A DNA stretch of 59,985 bases from CAIOHW01 sp046317855 (GCA_046317855.1 JBKCVM010000019.1:1-59985); one strand, 5' to 3'; positions 7,154 to 17,208 are shown, counted from the stretch's first letter. Notes: generated by a model from the sequence alone, not told the origin. Numbers and translations are program-made.

Positions 7154-9772
7154 CTAGATCATTCCGATAGAAAAGTAGAACCGGTACGACTCTTCATTAG
7201 GACGCGGGGCTACTTTAAATCCGAGATCAAAATTGATGGGACCTACTGGGGTCAAGTAGTGAATCCCAAACCCGGTTCCAAATCTCAGTCCGTCTCTCAA
7301 AGAGTAACGGTCCACCAGCAGATTGGCGGCATCCAAGAACGGACCAAATCGCATTGGACCCGAGAGCGGTAAATCAAGCTGCGTCCGATAGTTGACATAC
7401 GAAGCCGTGCCGCGCACCGCAATGTCCTGAATGTTGAGCTCCTGCTCTCTAAATCCACGGAGACTTGCCGCTCCACCCAGAGCAAACTGTTTAATGAGCG
7501 GAATGGCGACACGTGTGTCGGATATGTCTTGAGTGTTGCGCTCAAGACCTGTCCTAAACGAAAAGTACCAGGTCAAGTCCCGCCAAAAATTCCAAGTATA
7601 ATCTGAACGAAAAAGGAGACGGGTATAGCCGACCGCAAACGGCTCGACCTGAGAGAGCAACAAAGGATCGGCAAGCTCAAAGGACAGAGAGCCGTAGAAT
7701 CCCCGGGTCGGGGCCAGCGGATTATCTCGAAGATCCAGACGAAGCGATGGATTGATAGCACCAATCGTCAAAGTCTGATTATCAATGCTGTCAGGGTCTT
7801 GAGCGGTCTGCTCGATGCGCTCCAGACTATAATTGAATGCTGCTATCAGATTAGAGTCTGAAAGGAGTTTCTTTTCCCACGTCGCAGCAAGAGCCAAAGT
7901 GGACGCATCAAAATTGACATACTGAATCCGCTGAAAGGTAACGTTAGGCCTAAAAACCAAATCACCCCAGCCAAACCACGGCCAGAGATAGCCTAACTGC
8001 AGCTGATACTCGAGCGGGATACGTCGCTCTTCCACCCTTCGATTGGCTGTCGCAGAAAACACCAATGCATGATTGCGACCAAAAAGATTACTATAAGAAG
8101 TCGTTCCGAAAACACGAACCCCGAGGTCATTTCGAAATCCCAAACCTCCAGCCACAAGCCCTGGGGTCCCCTCTTGAACGGTCACAATGACCCTTTTTTG
8201 ATCCGGCGCAGCCTCGTCGGGTTCAATACTGAGTTGCACACTTGAAAAAAGACCCAACCTTCTTAAATTTCCTTCTCCCTCAAAGACAGATTGCTCAGTC
8301 AAGACATCACCGGGACGAAAGGGCAGCTCCCGCCGCACGACCCATTCTCGAGTCTTGCCCAGTCCATCGACCTTAATTCGCGACACTTTAAAGCGCTGAC
8401 CGGGCTGAACCGTGATCTGGACATCCGCAAAATGGTTATTGTCTCGATAATGAACGATCGCATCGGATTGCGACGCACTCTCCGCAGCCTTGCCCTCATT
8501 GGGCACAACCACTTCGAGAAAACCCCGATTTCTAAACCATCGCTTGAGCTGCTGAACCCCGTCGTTGAAGGCGTAAATATTGAAGGGGTCCCCGGGACGT
8601 AGCGAGAGAATTTTGAGCGCCGTTTCTCGGTCAATGGCTGCGTCACCATCCCCACTCGTCACCTCGACCTGACCCACGCGGGTCATCTCCCCTTCGACCA
8701 AGTAGATCTGAAGCACTGCCAAGGTATGCTCCGGGTCCCAAAGCGCCTGGGTGCTCATGAGACGAGCCCCCAAGTATCCGCGAGCCCTGAGTTTCTGAAT
8801 CAAGAACTCAGAGGCTTTATCCACCTCTGGCTTGTAATAGACGCGGTTCGACAACATCCGCGGCACTGACTGAAAAAAAAGTTCGGAGAGCTCAGTGTCG
8901 CTAAAAACTACATTGCCCTCGAACTCGACCCGAGCAATCCGAGCGCGGGATCCCTCTTTGATGACCCAAGTGACATGCCGCCCAGGAGGAGTACGAGACT
9001 GCTGCGGGAGTGCACGAATTTCTGCCTGACTAAAGCCAGCGGACTCATAGGCTTCTTGTAAGCGAGCCTTGAGCGTCTCAACGTAGTCCTGCCCAAGACC
9101 GAGGGCGCGTTGCTCCAAAATCTGCTGAAGTAGCTCATTGCGTGAAAAATACTGATTGCCCCGAAATCCAAAAGTCACTCGCTCACCCAGATCGACTCGA
9201 ATCTGTAGCGCAACCCAAGAGGCGGTCTCACGATCCGATGCCCGGTCCAGCCGATCGACCCGCACTTCGTTGACCACAGAACCAATGAACTCTTCAGCTT
9301 GCATCGCGGACTGGAGCAGACGCGCAGTAGCGGCGGCCTTTTCTTGATCAAACACATCTCCTGTGCGGAGATTGAGAAGACCTCGCAGTCGAACTGAGAA
9401 CTCCTCCCACTGAGCAGGCTTTTCACGAGCAGGCAGCACCCTCACTTCTGAGATTCGAGTGGGCCGACCTTCCCGGATATTGAATTTGAGAGTCCGCGGA
9501 ATGGACTCTTCACTCCAAGAGTGTTGAATCTCCGCCTCCGGAAATCCACGGTAGCGATAAAGTTCCTTCAGATTTCGTAGAGATCTTCGGACAAGCTCAG
9601 GATCAAACTCCTCACCAGCACGAATCTCGAGTACAGCGTTGAGATCTGCGACGCCCAAGACTCTCATTCCGTCAGCCTCGATTTGGTCGACCTCGACTGC
9701 AAACGCTGGGTGAAGTACCGCAACGAAAATGGCGAGGGAAAGCAAACAAGAAAAGATCGGCCTCGCTCCCAT
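7154..9772 (-). CDS. Omp85 family outer-membrane protein (TamA/BamA type) with about six POTRA domains
   Basis: The 872-residue protein has a signal peptide (about 1-25, ending HPAFA), a long periplasmic region to about residue 500, then a C-terminal 16-strand-type beta-barrel (surface antigen D15 domain) holding the L6-loop signature SLRGF. By eye the periplasmic part divides into six POTRA-like repeats, each with a beta-alpha-alpha-beta-beta pattern and boundaries such as RISEVRV, RVTFGFRGN, RIARVEFEGN, RVGQVEV and KVSRIKVDG. BamA normally has five and TamA three. Omp85 proteins insert or translocate proteins at the outer membrane. It lies two bases behind tamB, so TamA-like partnership is likely, although length is nearer BamA. 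Confidence 0.9.
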   Translation of the reverse strand: MGARPIFSCLLSLAIFVAVLHPAFAVEVDQIEADGMRVLGVADLNAVLEIRAGEEFDPELVRRSLRNLKELYRYRGFPEAEIQHSWSEESIPRTLKFNIREGRPTRISEVRVLPAREKPAQWEEFSVRLRGLLNLRTGDVFDQEKAAATARLLQSAMQAEEFIGSVVNEVRVDRLDRASDRETASWVALQIRVDLGERVTFGFRGNQYFSRNELLQQILEQRALGLGQDYVETLKARLQEAYESAGFSQAEIRALPQQSRTPPGRHVTWVIKEGSRARIARVEFEGNVVFSDTELSELFFQSVPRMLSNRVYYKPEVDKASEFLIQKLRARGYLGARLMSTQALWDPEHTLAVLQIYLVEGEMTRVGQVEVTSGDGDAAIDRETALKILSLRPGDPFNIYAFNDGVQQLKRWFRNRGFLEVVVPNEGKAAESASQSDAIVHYRDNNHFADVQITVQPGQRFKVSRIKVDGLGKTREWVVRRELPFRPGDVLTEQSVFEGEGNLRRLGLFSSVQLSIEPDEAAPDQKRVIVTVQEGTPGLVAGGLGFRNDLGVRVFGTTSYSNLFGRNHALVFSATANRRVEERRIPLEYQLQLGYLWPWFGWGDLVFRPNVTFQRIQYVNFDASTLALAATWEKKLLSDSNLIAAFNYSLERIEQTAQDPDSIDNQTLTIGAINPSLRLDLRDNPLAPTRGFYGSLSFELADPLLLSQVEPFAVGYTRLLFRSDYTWNFWRDLTWYFSFRTGLERNTQDISDTRVAIPLIKQFALGGAASLRGFREQELNIQDIAVRGTASYVNYRTQLDLPLSGPMRFGPFLDAANLLVDRYSLRDGLRFGTGFGIHYLTPVGPINFDLGFKVAPRPNEESYRFYFSIGMI

Positions 9773-9774
9773 CG

Positions 9775-12700
9775 CTACTTGAACCTCTTCTGGAGCTTGA
9801 GGTCGAGCCCAAAACTAGTACGCCCCTGTTGGGACGCCCCGGCATCCTGGGTGCTGGTGCCCTCGAGGTAGTTCCAAACTCCTCGGACCGACACCGACGG
9901 TGAAAGGTATAAGTCAGCGTTCACTTCACGTTGTGTCGTTGCACCAGCACCAACAGTGGAACCCACGCTCAGATCCACTTGCTTGCCGATCTGTCGTTTG
10001 AGCACAATTTTTGGCGCAACCGTACTTTCAGCATCCGCCTGCGGTCTAAATGCGCTCGCGCCTTGCATGGTATCTAGAGCTTCACCCACACCGATCTGAA
10101 ATCCGGTCTTCTCTTTGACATCTCGATTAAAATCCATGGAGTGAAGGATCAAAGACGCGGCTTCACTTTGCTGAATTCCAGAGACGTTGGTACTTCTCAA
10201 GCGCCTGGAGTCCTCAGTGGTACGCCCGAGAGTTAAGAGAGACAGAATCTCGGACTCGGGCATCACAGGGTTCGAGGACAGGTCAATTTTATATCGGCCC
10301 GCAGTGCCCGAAGTAAAAAGTTGGATCTTGGTTCCCCCCACCTCCGTAACGGCGCCCAATTCAAAACGCGGATCAAGAGATTGAGGATTATCAAAGATGA
10401 CCTGGGCCGATTGAATCTGAAATACGTGCTCCTTAAAGTTGAGCTTACCTTGACCGGGCACCAATTCAGCGCGCCCGAGGACTCGGGGCGCTTCTAGAGT
10501 GTTGACGAGCGTGATGGCCGCCTTGAGCTCTACATCCAAAAACTCGTTCTGAAATCTCAAACCAGAGTCGGCCTTGACGTCGAGTTTTAAAATCACTAGC
10601 GGAAAATCCAACGAACTATCCGGTGATGCCGGGGGTGCGTAGAGCGTGGTCTTAAGCGCAATGCCCTGTCCAGCGTTAGAAAGCTTTTCTCGGGAGATCG
10701 CTTCATCCACCACGACACTTCCGGAAATCTCGTAGGGGAGCTGCTTTCCTGTCAGCGTGATTTTTCCCTCTCCCACCTTGAGGTATTGAAACGGATAGGC
10801 CTTGAGCCGGTTCTCGGCAAGACTTATGGCAAAGTCGAGTTCAGGCAACCTGTCGGTGTACAACAGAACCTGACCACCCCCGGATACTCGCCCCTGCGCC
10901 AAGTCGGCCTGAAACGATGTAAAGAGCCATTTATTCTTTCGAACCGAAATTCTTCCAGAAAGGTTTTCAATCGGAGAATCAAGGCTATTGATCCTAATTC
11001 GTCCCGAGTCAACCTCAGCTGCCCCCGACAACTCGGGCGACCAGAAGGCTCCAGAAAGATTGAAATCAAGATTCACTCGACCACCGGCTTGCAGTACAGG
11101 CGCAGCAACAAATTCAAGGAAGGACAGATCAAGATCTCCGGAGAGGTGCGTGCTCCAGTTCCCCCTTCTTGCCCCGAGCTGTGCCGCTACAATTTGGCCT
11201 GAAGCCGATGAGACCCGAATCGCTGGCAAATCAAAAGTACCTGAGTCCAGACGACTTGAAACAGGGTCCAAAAGTTTGAAAGAAGCGCCCTGCTTTTTCA
11301 ATCGAAGCTCGGAGAGAGAGACGGTGCCGCTTGCTAGATCGATCGCACTTCCACGGTATGAAAGATTGACCTCGCCCGACACACGAGCCCCCAGTTCATC
11401 CTCGTTTGCAAGCTTTGGATTCAGGAGAATCAATGCAGAAGATAAATCCAGATTATTGGCGACGAGTGAAAACCGATTACTGGAATGGGACGCAGGGTCG
11501 TGCTGTGCAACGATTTTTAATTGGCCACCCAGGCCGGCGCCCTCCGCGTTAAAGGCTCCTTGCTTGCTCTGAACGGAGAGAGAAGACTCCGCTAAACTCT
11601 TGCCACGAATGGCAGCTCCGACCAGTCGCAGTTGGGTCGTGGACTCTAGTTGCTGCCATTTCCCTGAGCCCTCAGACTGAATCGATAAGTCCCCACTGAC
11701 TGGGACATCGAGTCGGATGATCCAGTCAAAGTCTCGAAGGGAGAGATTCTGCGTCCGCAGTCGCCACGCAAGCTTACCCTCTGGACCAAAAGAAACTTTA
11801 CCCAGGATTGAGCCAGATCTCTTGATGGCGACCAGATCCTCTGCCCAATAACGTCCCGCTTGATAGCCGCCACGAAATTTCACTGCGCTCAGCTGTTCGC
11901 CTAAGTACGACCAGTTAGAGCCGTCGAGCTGGGCCTGAATGTCCATCCCCTGTACGGATAGGGCACCTCCCACGCTTCCACGAATGCGAGTCCGCCCGCG
12001 AAGTAAATGAGGAAACCAAGGGAGTTGACGAGTCAGCGGCGAGAGAATCCGAGAAAAATCTTCAATTCTGCCGTTAGGCATATCAAAGCCTAAGGCCATC
12101 TTTCCGTCCCCTCGAAAATCGATCGATCCATCCACCTGGTAAGAGGACGTTCCATTTCTTGCGTCGACGCGATGAAAACTCAGCAGCTTTAGGTCATCAG
12201 AAAGAGTGATCCTTCCCTTGATCTTGCCAAACTGAAGCTGAACGTACTCAGCCTCCTGAAGATCCGCATCAAACTCGAGAGCTAACGAGTTGCGACCTCC
12301 ATGAATTCGAGCCTGCAGCCCACCCTTGCCCCGAATCTGCGAGCGTCCCAAAGATTCGAGATCAGACAAGTCAGCACTCCCCCCCACCCCCAAGTCCCAC
12401 TGGATTTCAGGAGAGCCAGCCTGAGAAATAGATCCCCAGGTCACCCCGCCCCCAACTTTGAAGCGGGAGCTCCCAAAGCCTAACTCGAGCTCAAGCGGTG
12501 AAAACCGGCTGCGTTCAACCAAAAACGTTCCGTTGATCTGAACGGACTTGGTGCGGAGGATCAGATTTTGATCGCGACGGCTCGAGCCACCAAACAGACT
12601 CAGTGACGGCGCCGAAAGTCGCGCTTGGGTAAGGATCCTAAAATTCTTGGATTTTGGATTCAGCTCCACATCCAGCGCCCCACTCAGACGTGTTGCCAGT

Positions 12701-13914
12701 GATTCGAGCGTAGAGGCGTGAGGCCCCAGCAAAGGCGAAAGCTCAACACTCTCCAATCGAACTGGGATCTTCAGAGTCTCATCCGCATGCGGGTGCCAGA
12801 CGATTCGACCCAGCTCGAGATGACCTTGAGCAAGCTCGATGCGCCCCCGCTCAAGAACCGCTCGAGACTCCGACCCATTGGAAGAGAGCTCAAAAAGCCC
12901 ATCCAGGTCCGCTCGCTTAAAAGCCCATCCCTCGAGAGTCGTATCCCGAAGCTCAGTTTTTCCAGCTAAACGGAGAGATTTCCGTGGATTTAAGAGATCC
13001 GTTTGAAGTTGACCTTCAAAAGAGAGCCCACCCCGGAGCTTGGCTTTGCTGAGACCACTCCAAGCAGCGATTGAACTCAGTTGTCCTGAGGCGCTGATTT
13101 TTAGATCCGCCTGGAGGGATTCAAAATCAAGAACACTTCCTTTAATTTTTCCGCTGGCCTGGGAGACAAACTCAAAGCCCTCCTTGCCAAAATCCACCGA
13201 AAGACCAGACACGTCCACTCGGTCCGGATAGATGACGGCATGAGCCTCGAGGTCAGAGACTCTGCTGGGCCCTTTCTGAGAGGAGGGAGATTTGAATTCG
13301 ACCGAATCCAGAGCGCCATCCAAGGCAAGAGCAAAAGACCCAGGACTTCCCGTTCGAGCAAGCACGACCTCACGGGTGGCAAGAATGAGCTTTGCCCCTG
13401 AGTCCGACCACTCGAGCAACACCCGGGAGTCTTCGAGCGCAATGGCGCGGATTTGGATCTGGACGAGTTTTTCCCAATCTAGAAGGGTTGAACGCTCTTT
13501 TTTGCGAGAAGCCTTCAACGCCTTGGCCTGAGTAGGCGTGATCTTAAGCTCAAGATCTCCGCCTACGATCCTTGCCTCCGAGAGCTCCACGTGACCAGTC
13601 AACATCTGAAGAGGCTTGAAGCTGACTCCAATCTGTTTGGCCTTGATGACTGAGTCCGCGGGTAATGAAAACAAGTTTTCAGGTGCCAGCTTCAATTCGG
13701 GCTCACTGATGGTCACCGCTGGCGGAAAGAGCTGAATGCCGAATTCTCGAAAATTACCACTGATCCCGAGTTCTGGTGGGACGGACTTCTCGAGAAATCG
13801 CCTCACCATTCCAGCAAAAGTGCGACTCTGCAAAAAACCAAAGGCGGCGCCCAAAAGCACCGTCGTGAGCACTGCAAAAATGAGGAGCGGTCTTCTCAGA
13901 ATCCGAATCAGCAT
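9775..13914 (-). CDS. tamB: TamB-like inner-membrane-anchored translocation/assembly protein
   Basis: The 1379-residue protein has one N-terminal membrane anchor (about residues 10-28) and a very long periplasmic region made of repeated short beta segments. The C-terminal TamB/DUF490 domain ends in LDLKLQKRFK. TamB (AsmA-like superfamily) spans the periplasm as a beta-taco groove. It partners the Omp85 protein TamA and has been linked to phospholipid transport to the outer membrane. It is slightly longer than the E. coli protein (1259). The stop is two bases from the ATG of the Omp85 gene, so the two are almost certainly co-translated. The upstream neighbour is a TPR gene 12 bases away. Confidence 0.93.
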   Translation of the reverse strand: MLIRILRRPLLIFAVLTTVLLGAAFGFLQSRTFAGMVRRFLEKSVPPELGISGNFREFGIQLFPPAVTISEPELKLAPENLFSLPADSVIKAKQIGVSFKPLQMLTGHVELSEARIVGGDLELKITPTQAKALKASRKKERSTLLDWEKLVQIQIRAIALEDSRVLLEWSDSGAKLILATREVVLARTGSPGSFALALDGALDSVEFKSPSSQKGPSRVSDLEAHAVIYPDRVDVSGLSVDFGKEGFEFVSQASGKIKGSVLDFESLQADLKISASGQLSSIAAWSGLSKAKLRGGLSFEGQLQTDLLNPRKSLRLAGKTELRDTTLEGWAFKRADLDGLFELSSNGSESRAVLERGRIELAQGHLELGRIVWHPHADETLKIPVRLESVELSPLLGPHASTLESLATRLSGALDVELNPKSKNFRILTQARLSAPSLSLFGGSSRRDQNLILRTKSVQINGTFLVERSRFSPLELELGFGSSRFKVGGGVTWGSISQAGSPEIQWDLGVGGSADLSDLESLGRSQIRGKGGLQARIHGGRNSLALEFDADLQEAEYVQLQFGKIKGRITLSDDLKLLSFHRVDARNGTSSYQVDGSIDFRGDGKMALGFDMPNGRIEDFSRILSPLTRQLPWFPHLLRGRTRIRGSVGGALSVQGMDIQAQLDGSNWSYLGEQLSAVKFRGGYQAGRYWAEDLVAIKRSGSILGKVSFGPEGKLAWRLRTQNLSLRDFDWIIRLDVPVSGDLSIQSEGSGKWQQLESTTQLRLVGAAIRGKSLAESSLSVQSKQGAFNAEGAGLGGQLKIVAQHDPASHSSNRFSLVANNLDLSSALILLNPKLANEDELGARVSGEVNLSYRGSAIDLASGTVSLSELRLKKQGASFKLLDPVSSRLDSGTFDLPAIRVSSASGQIVAAQLGARRGNWSTHLSGDLDLSFLEFVAAPVLQAGGRVNLDFNLSGAFWSPELSGAAEVDSGRIRINSLDSPIENLSGRISVRKNKWLFTSFQADLAQGRVSGGGQVLLYTDRLPELDFAISLAENRLKAYPFQYLKVGEGKITLTGKQLPYEISGSVVVDEAISREKLSNAGQGIALKTTLYAPPASPDSSLDFPLVILKLDVKADSGLRFQNEFLDVELKAAITLVNTLEAPRVLGRAELVPGQGKLNFKEHVFQIQSAQVIFDNPQSLDPRFELGAVTEVGGTKIQLFTSGTAGRYKIDLSSNPVMPESEILSLLTLGRTTEDSRRLRSTNVSGIQQSEAASLILHSMDFNRDVKEKTGFQIGVGEALDTMQGASAFRPQADAESTVAPKIVLKRQIGKQVDLSVGSTVGAGATTQREVNADLYLSPSVSVRGVWNYLEGTSTQDAGASQQGRTSFGLDLKLQKRFK

Positions 13915-13926
13915 TTTGAGTCCACC

Positions 13927-14763
13927 CTAGAGCTTGCCCGCTCTGAATTTCGAATCCCGATGAGTCGCAAGAACTTTGAAAATGGCCTGAGCCTCAGCCC
14001 TGCGGCCCAAGACCTCAAGAGCCCGCGCACGCAAGTAAGTAAACTCAGTCCTCAACGGAGCCGGAAGCGTAGGATCCCTCAACGCAAGCTCGGCAACGGT
14101 TCGAGCTCGCTCACCTTCGCCGGCAAGGAGGCAGGTCTCTGATAAGAGCGCCTGGAACTCAAAACTTTCTTTGTCTTGCCGGGCCTGCTCAAGCACATCT
14201 ACAGCGAGCCCTGGCTGATCCAGCACCACCAGCGCAACAGCCCAGTCCATTCTCTCCCTGGCCGATGCACCCCGAGGCAGGGCCTGAGCAATCCACTGCT
14301 CGCAGAGTCGGGTCTCGTCTGCTCCGGGCGCAAGCCCCAGTCCTAGCGCTTCATCCAGTTCCTTGAGAGTCAGGTCAGGCTCTCTCAGAGAGTCTTCAGA
14401 AACTTCACCCTTGAGATAAGTCAGAGTGGAACGCGCCGACGCATCTGCCCCGAGAAGCGCGCCTAACTCCTGAGACCGAATCTCCTCAAGAAGCATTCGA
14501 GCCACTGCATTGGCAGGTTCGTTTCGAAGGACACGAAAGAGCGCCTTACGGGCGTCAGCCAAAAGCCCCTCGTTCAAAAGAATCCTCGCAGAGTCGAGTT
14601 CATCAGCAGCAAGGCCAGATGTTTTTGCTGAAGGAGGCGGGGAAGCAGTGGACTCCGCCTCAGACGCAGAAGACTGCAAAAGGTCATCACCCAGGTCGAC
14701 TTGAGTCCCCTCAGGTGCCCCCTCGGGAGGGGCTTTGCCCCAGGAAGATGAAAACGAGCTCAT
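13927..14763 (-). CDS. TPR-like repeat protein
   Basis: The protein is 278 residues from the chosen ATG, which lies 10 bases past the accC stop and directly after GGGGAG. That spacing is unusually tight, so the start is uncertain. The frame is open further upstream inside accC, but that part reads as antisense-like noise. The first 60 residues are acidic and Ser/Pro-rich. The rest is helical with TPR-like pairs (for example LLADARKALFRVLRNEPANAVARML). No signal peptide is seen. The protein is probably a cytoplasmic scaffold, and its role between accC and tamB is unknown. Confidence 0.75.
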   Translation of the reverse strand: MSSFSSSWGKAPPEGAPEGTQVDLGDDLLQSSASEAESTASPPPSAKTSGLAADELDSARILLNEGLLADARKALFRVLRNEPANAVARMLLEEIRSQELGALLGADASARSTLTYLKGEVSEDSLREPDLTLKELDEALGLGLAPGADETRLCEQWIAQALPRGASARERMDWAVALVVLDQPGLAVDVLEQARQDKESFEFQALLSETCLLAGEGERARTVAELALRDPTLPAPLRTEFTYLRARALEVLGRRAEAQAIFKVLATHRDSKFRAGKL

Positions 14764-14773
14764 CTCCCCAATT

Positions 14774-16129
14774 TTATTCGGTTTTAGCGAGAAACTCTTC
14801 CAAAAAGTGGGTGTCGTACCGGGAGCTTTTAAACTTCTCGCTCGCCATGATCTTCTTGTGAAAAGAAACGTTCGTCTTGATTCCTTCGACCACAAATTCG
14901 TCAAGCGCCTGTCGCATCTTGGCAATGGCCTCAGTGCGAGTAGGGGCATGGACGATCAATTTGGCGATCATTGAATCGTAGTAGGGAACTACTTTGTACT
15001 GATCGTAAACAAAAGATTCGATGCGCACCCCCAAACCACCTGGCACATGCAATGCGGTGATCTTTCCGGGAGAAGGGGTGAATTTTTCTGGGTCTTCAGC
15101 ATTGATGCGACACTCAATAGAATGCGACGCAATTTTGACGTCGGACTGCTTGATCTTGAGCTTCTGCCCCGCCGCAGAGGCGATCTGCTCTTTGAGTAGA
15201 TCAATTCCTGTCACCATCTCGGTGACAGGGTGCTCCACTTGAATGCGGGTATTCATTTCCATGAAATAAAAGTTGAGATTCTCGTCGACCAGAAACTCAA
15301 CCGTGCCCACATTTTCATAATTCACAGCCTTGCAGAGACTGAGGGCCGCCTCACCCATTTTCTGACGGAGCGCCTCATCCAGCACAGGGCTCGGAGCTTC
15401 TTCGAGGAGTTTTTGATGCCGACGCTGAATGGTACAGTCGCGCTCGCCCAGAAAAAGCCGATTTCCATACTTATCGCAGAGTACTTGGATCTCCACATGC
15501 CTGGGGCGTTCACAAAATTTTTCGACATACATCGCAGGATTGCCAAAAGCTGCCCCCGCCTCAGCGCTCACTCGATCAAACGAAGAACGAAGCTCGGCGG
15601 TCGACCGTACAACATAAATCCCGCGCCCCCCGCCGCCTGCAGCCGCTTTTAAAATCACAGGGTAGCCAATTTTCTCGGCCTCTTTTACGGCAGCCTCAAC
15701 TCCAGGAACCGCAGATAGGGTCCCTGGAAGCATCGGCACCCCGGCCTCCCGCGCAATGGCCCGCGCTCGCGTCTTTTCGCCCATCGCCTCAATGTTCTCA
15801 GGGGTAGGCCCAATGAAAGTAATACGGCACTCTCGGCAAAGACGCGCAAACTCTGCATTTTCAGACAAAAATCCGTATCCCGGATGGATCGCGTCGGCAC
15901 CAGTGATCTCAGCTGCAGAAAGGATACTGGCCATGTTGAGGTAGCTCAGTTTGCTCTGCGGCGGGCCGATACAGACGGCTTCGTCAGCAAGCTTAACGTG
16001 TAGAGACTCTTCGTCAGCCGTTGAATAGACCGCAACGGTGGCGATACCCAGCTCGCGGCACGCACGGATTACTCGAAGAGCAATCTCACCGCGATTAGCA
16101 ATCAAGACTTTCTTGAAAAGCGGAGCCAT
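14774..16129 (-). CDS. accC: Biotin carboxylase subunit of acetyl-CoA carboxylase
   Basis: The 451-residue protein is the usual length for AccC. It shows the ATP-grasp glycine-rich loop AAGGGGRGI and the catalytic EMNTRIQVEHPVTE segment. AccC carboxylates biotin on AccB with ATP and bicarbonate, the first half of malonyl-CoA synthesis for fatty acids. It follows accB by 10 bases, the classic accBC pair. The carboxyltransferase genes accA and accD are not in this window. It is followed closely by a TPR gene and tamB, an unusual link between lipid synthesis and outer-membrane assembly genes. Confidence 0.98.
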   Translation of the reverse strand: MAPLFKKVLIANRGEIALRVIRACRELGIATVAVYSTADEESLHVKLADEAVCIGPPQSKLSYLNMASILSAAEITGADAIHPGYGFLSENAEFARLCRECRITFIGPTPENIEAMGEKTRARAIAREAGVPMLPGTLSAVPGVEAAVKEAEKIGYPVILKAAAGGGGRGIYVVRSTAELRSSFDRVSAEAGAAFGNPAMYVEKFCERPRHVEIQVLCDKYGNRLFLGERDCTIQRRHQKLLEEAPSPVLDEALRQKMGEAALSLCKAVNYENVGTVEFLVDENLNFYFMEMNTRIQVEHPVTEMVTGIDLLKEQIASAAGQKLKIKQSDVKIASHSIECRINAEDPEKFTPSPGKITALHVPGGLGVRIESFVYDQYKVVPYYDSMIAKLIVHAPTRTEAIAKMRQALDEFVVEGIKTNVSFHKKIMASEKFKSSRYDTHFLEEFLAKTE

Positions 16130-16139
16130 CCCTCAGCCC

Positions 16140-16670
16140 TCAAGTTGCGATCACAAAGAGCGGTTCACCAAATTCGACGGGTTGGCCATTCTCCACGAGA
16201 ATTTGCACCACTTTACCCGGAAATTCGGCTTCAATCTCATTCATGAGCTTCATCGCTTCAATGATGCAAAGCGTATCTCCCGCCTTGATACTCTGGCCTT
16301 CGCTCACGTAGTTGGCCTTGTCGGGGCCGGGCTTGCGGTAAAAAGTCCCGACAAAAGGTGAGAGAATTTTTTTGTGGTTTGAGGGAGCAGCCCCACCCGA
16401 AGTCGACGCGACTTGGGCAGGCGCAGGCGCAGGCACAGGTGCTGAAGCCGAGACCTGAGTTGGCGAAGAAAAGACAACGGGAGCCGCTGCCACCGGAGCA
16501 GCCGCCAATGCAGCATGCTTGGAGCGGAGCTTGAGTCGGGTGCCGCCTTGCTCCCACTCTAGCTCTGCCACATCATTCTGGGTCATGAGACCCAAGATCG
16601 ACTCGAGCTCAGAGATTGGAAAAACCCCTGATTTTGAGGACTTTTTGTTACTTATTGGCTTTTTCGACAT
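16140..16670 (-). CDS. accB: Biotin carboxyl carrier protein of acetyl-CoA carboxylase
   Basis: The protein is 176 residues from the ATG at 16670. An N-terminal segment with FPISELESILGLMTQNDVAELEW matches the AccB dimerisation region. A flexible Ala/Pro linker with a PAPAPA run follows, then the C-terminal biotinyl domain with the target lysine in EAMKLMNE. It carries biotin between AccC and the carboxyltransferase. The start is uncertain: the chosen ATG lies 23 bases inside the end of efp with a poor Shine-Dalgarno, while an ATG at 16703 with AAGG upstream would add 11 residues. Either way translation is coupled to efp. Confidence 0.93.
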   Translation of the reverse strand: MSKKPISNKKSSKSGVFPISELESILGLMTQNDVAELEWEQGGTRLKLRSKHAALAAAPVAAAPVVFSSPTQVSASAPVPAPAPAQVASTSGGAAPSNHKKILSPFVGTFYRKPGPDKANYVSEGQSIKAGDTLCIIEAMKLMNEIEAEFPGKVVQILVENGQPVEFGEPLFVIAT

Positions 16671-17208
16671 AGCTTGAATCTCGGGTGTCGATCTTAAGGA
16701 CATCGCCTTCTTTGATATGAAAAGGAACCTGCACCACCGCACCCGTCTCAAGGGTGGCAGGCTTGGTTCCGCCGACGGTGTCACCCTTAAAGGCGCTTGT
16801 GGTCTCGGTCACCTTGAGGGTCACGAACGTGGGAAGCTCAATTCCGATCGGGCGCTCATTAAAGTACATCACCTTGATGACGAGGTTTTCTTGCAAAAAA
16901 TCCTTGCTCGAACCGAGCTGGTCATCTGAGAGCGCCACCTGGTCGTAGTTGGCCTGGTTCATAAAATGGAAACCTTCGGCATCGTGATACAGGTACTGCA
17001 TTTCACGCTCTTCAGTGTTGGCGCGATCCAGCTTGTCACCCGAAGTAATGGTGCGCTCAATCACGTTCTGGTTGAGCATATTTTTGAGCTTGGTGCGAGT
17101 GAAGGCGCGGCCTTTGCCAGGGCTAACATGCTGAAAATCAACGATTTCGTAGGGAGTGCCCTCGATCTCGACCTTAAGGCCTTTGCGAAACTGGTTGGTT
17201 GCGTACAT
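16648..17208 (-). CDS. efp: Elongation factor P
   Basis: The 186-residue protein is the normal EF-P size, with an N-terminal KOW-like domain and two OB-fold domains (GDTVGGTKPATLETGAVVQ near the end). EF-P enters the ribosomal E site and relieves stalling at polyproline stretches. The tip loop PGKGRAF carries lysine 32, the position that is beta-lysylated in E. coli, not the arginine of rhamnosylated forms. No epmA/epmB modification genes are in the window. It is coupled to accB downstream, a common efp-accBC arrangement, and follows a TPR gene by 33 bases. Confidence 0.98.
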   Translation of the reverse strand: MYATNQFRKGLKVEIEGTPYEIVDFQHVSPGKGRAFTRTKLKNMLNQNVIERTITSGDKLDRANTEEREMQYLYHDAEGFHFMNQANYDQVALSDDQLGSSKDFLQENLVIKVMYFNERPIGIELPTFVTLKVTETTSAFKGDTVGGTKPATLETGAVVQVPFHIKEGDVLKIDTRDSSYVEKANK

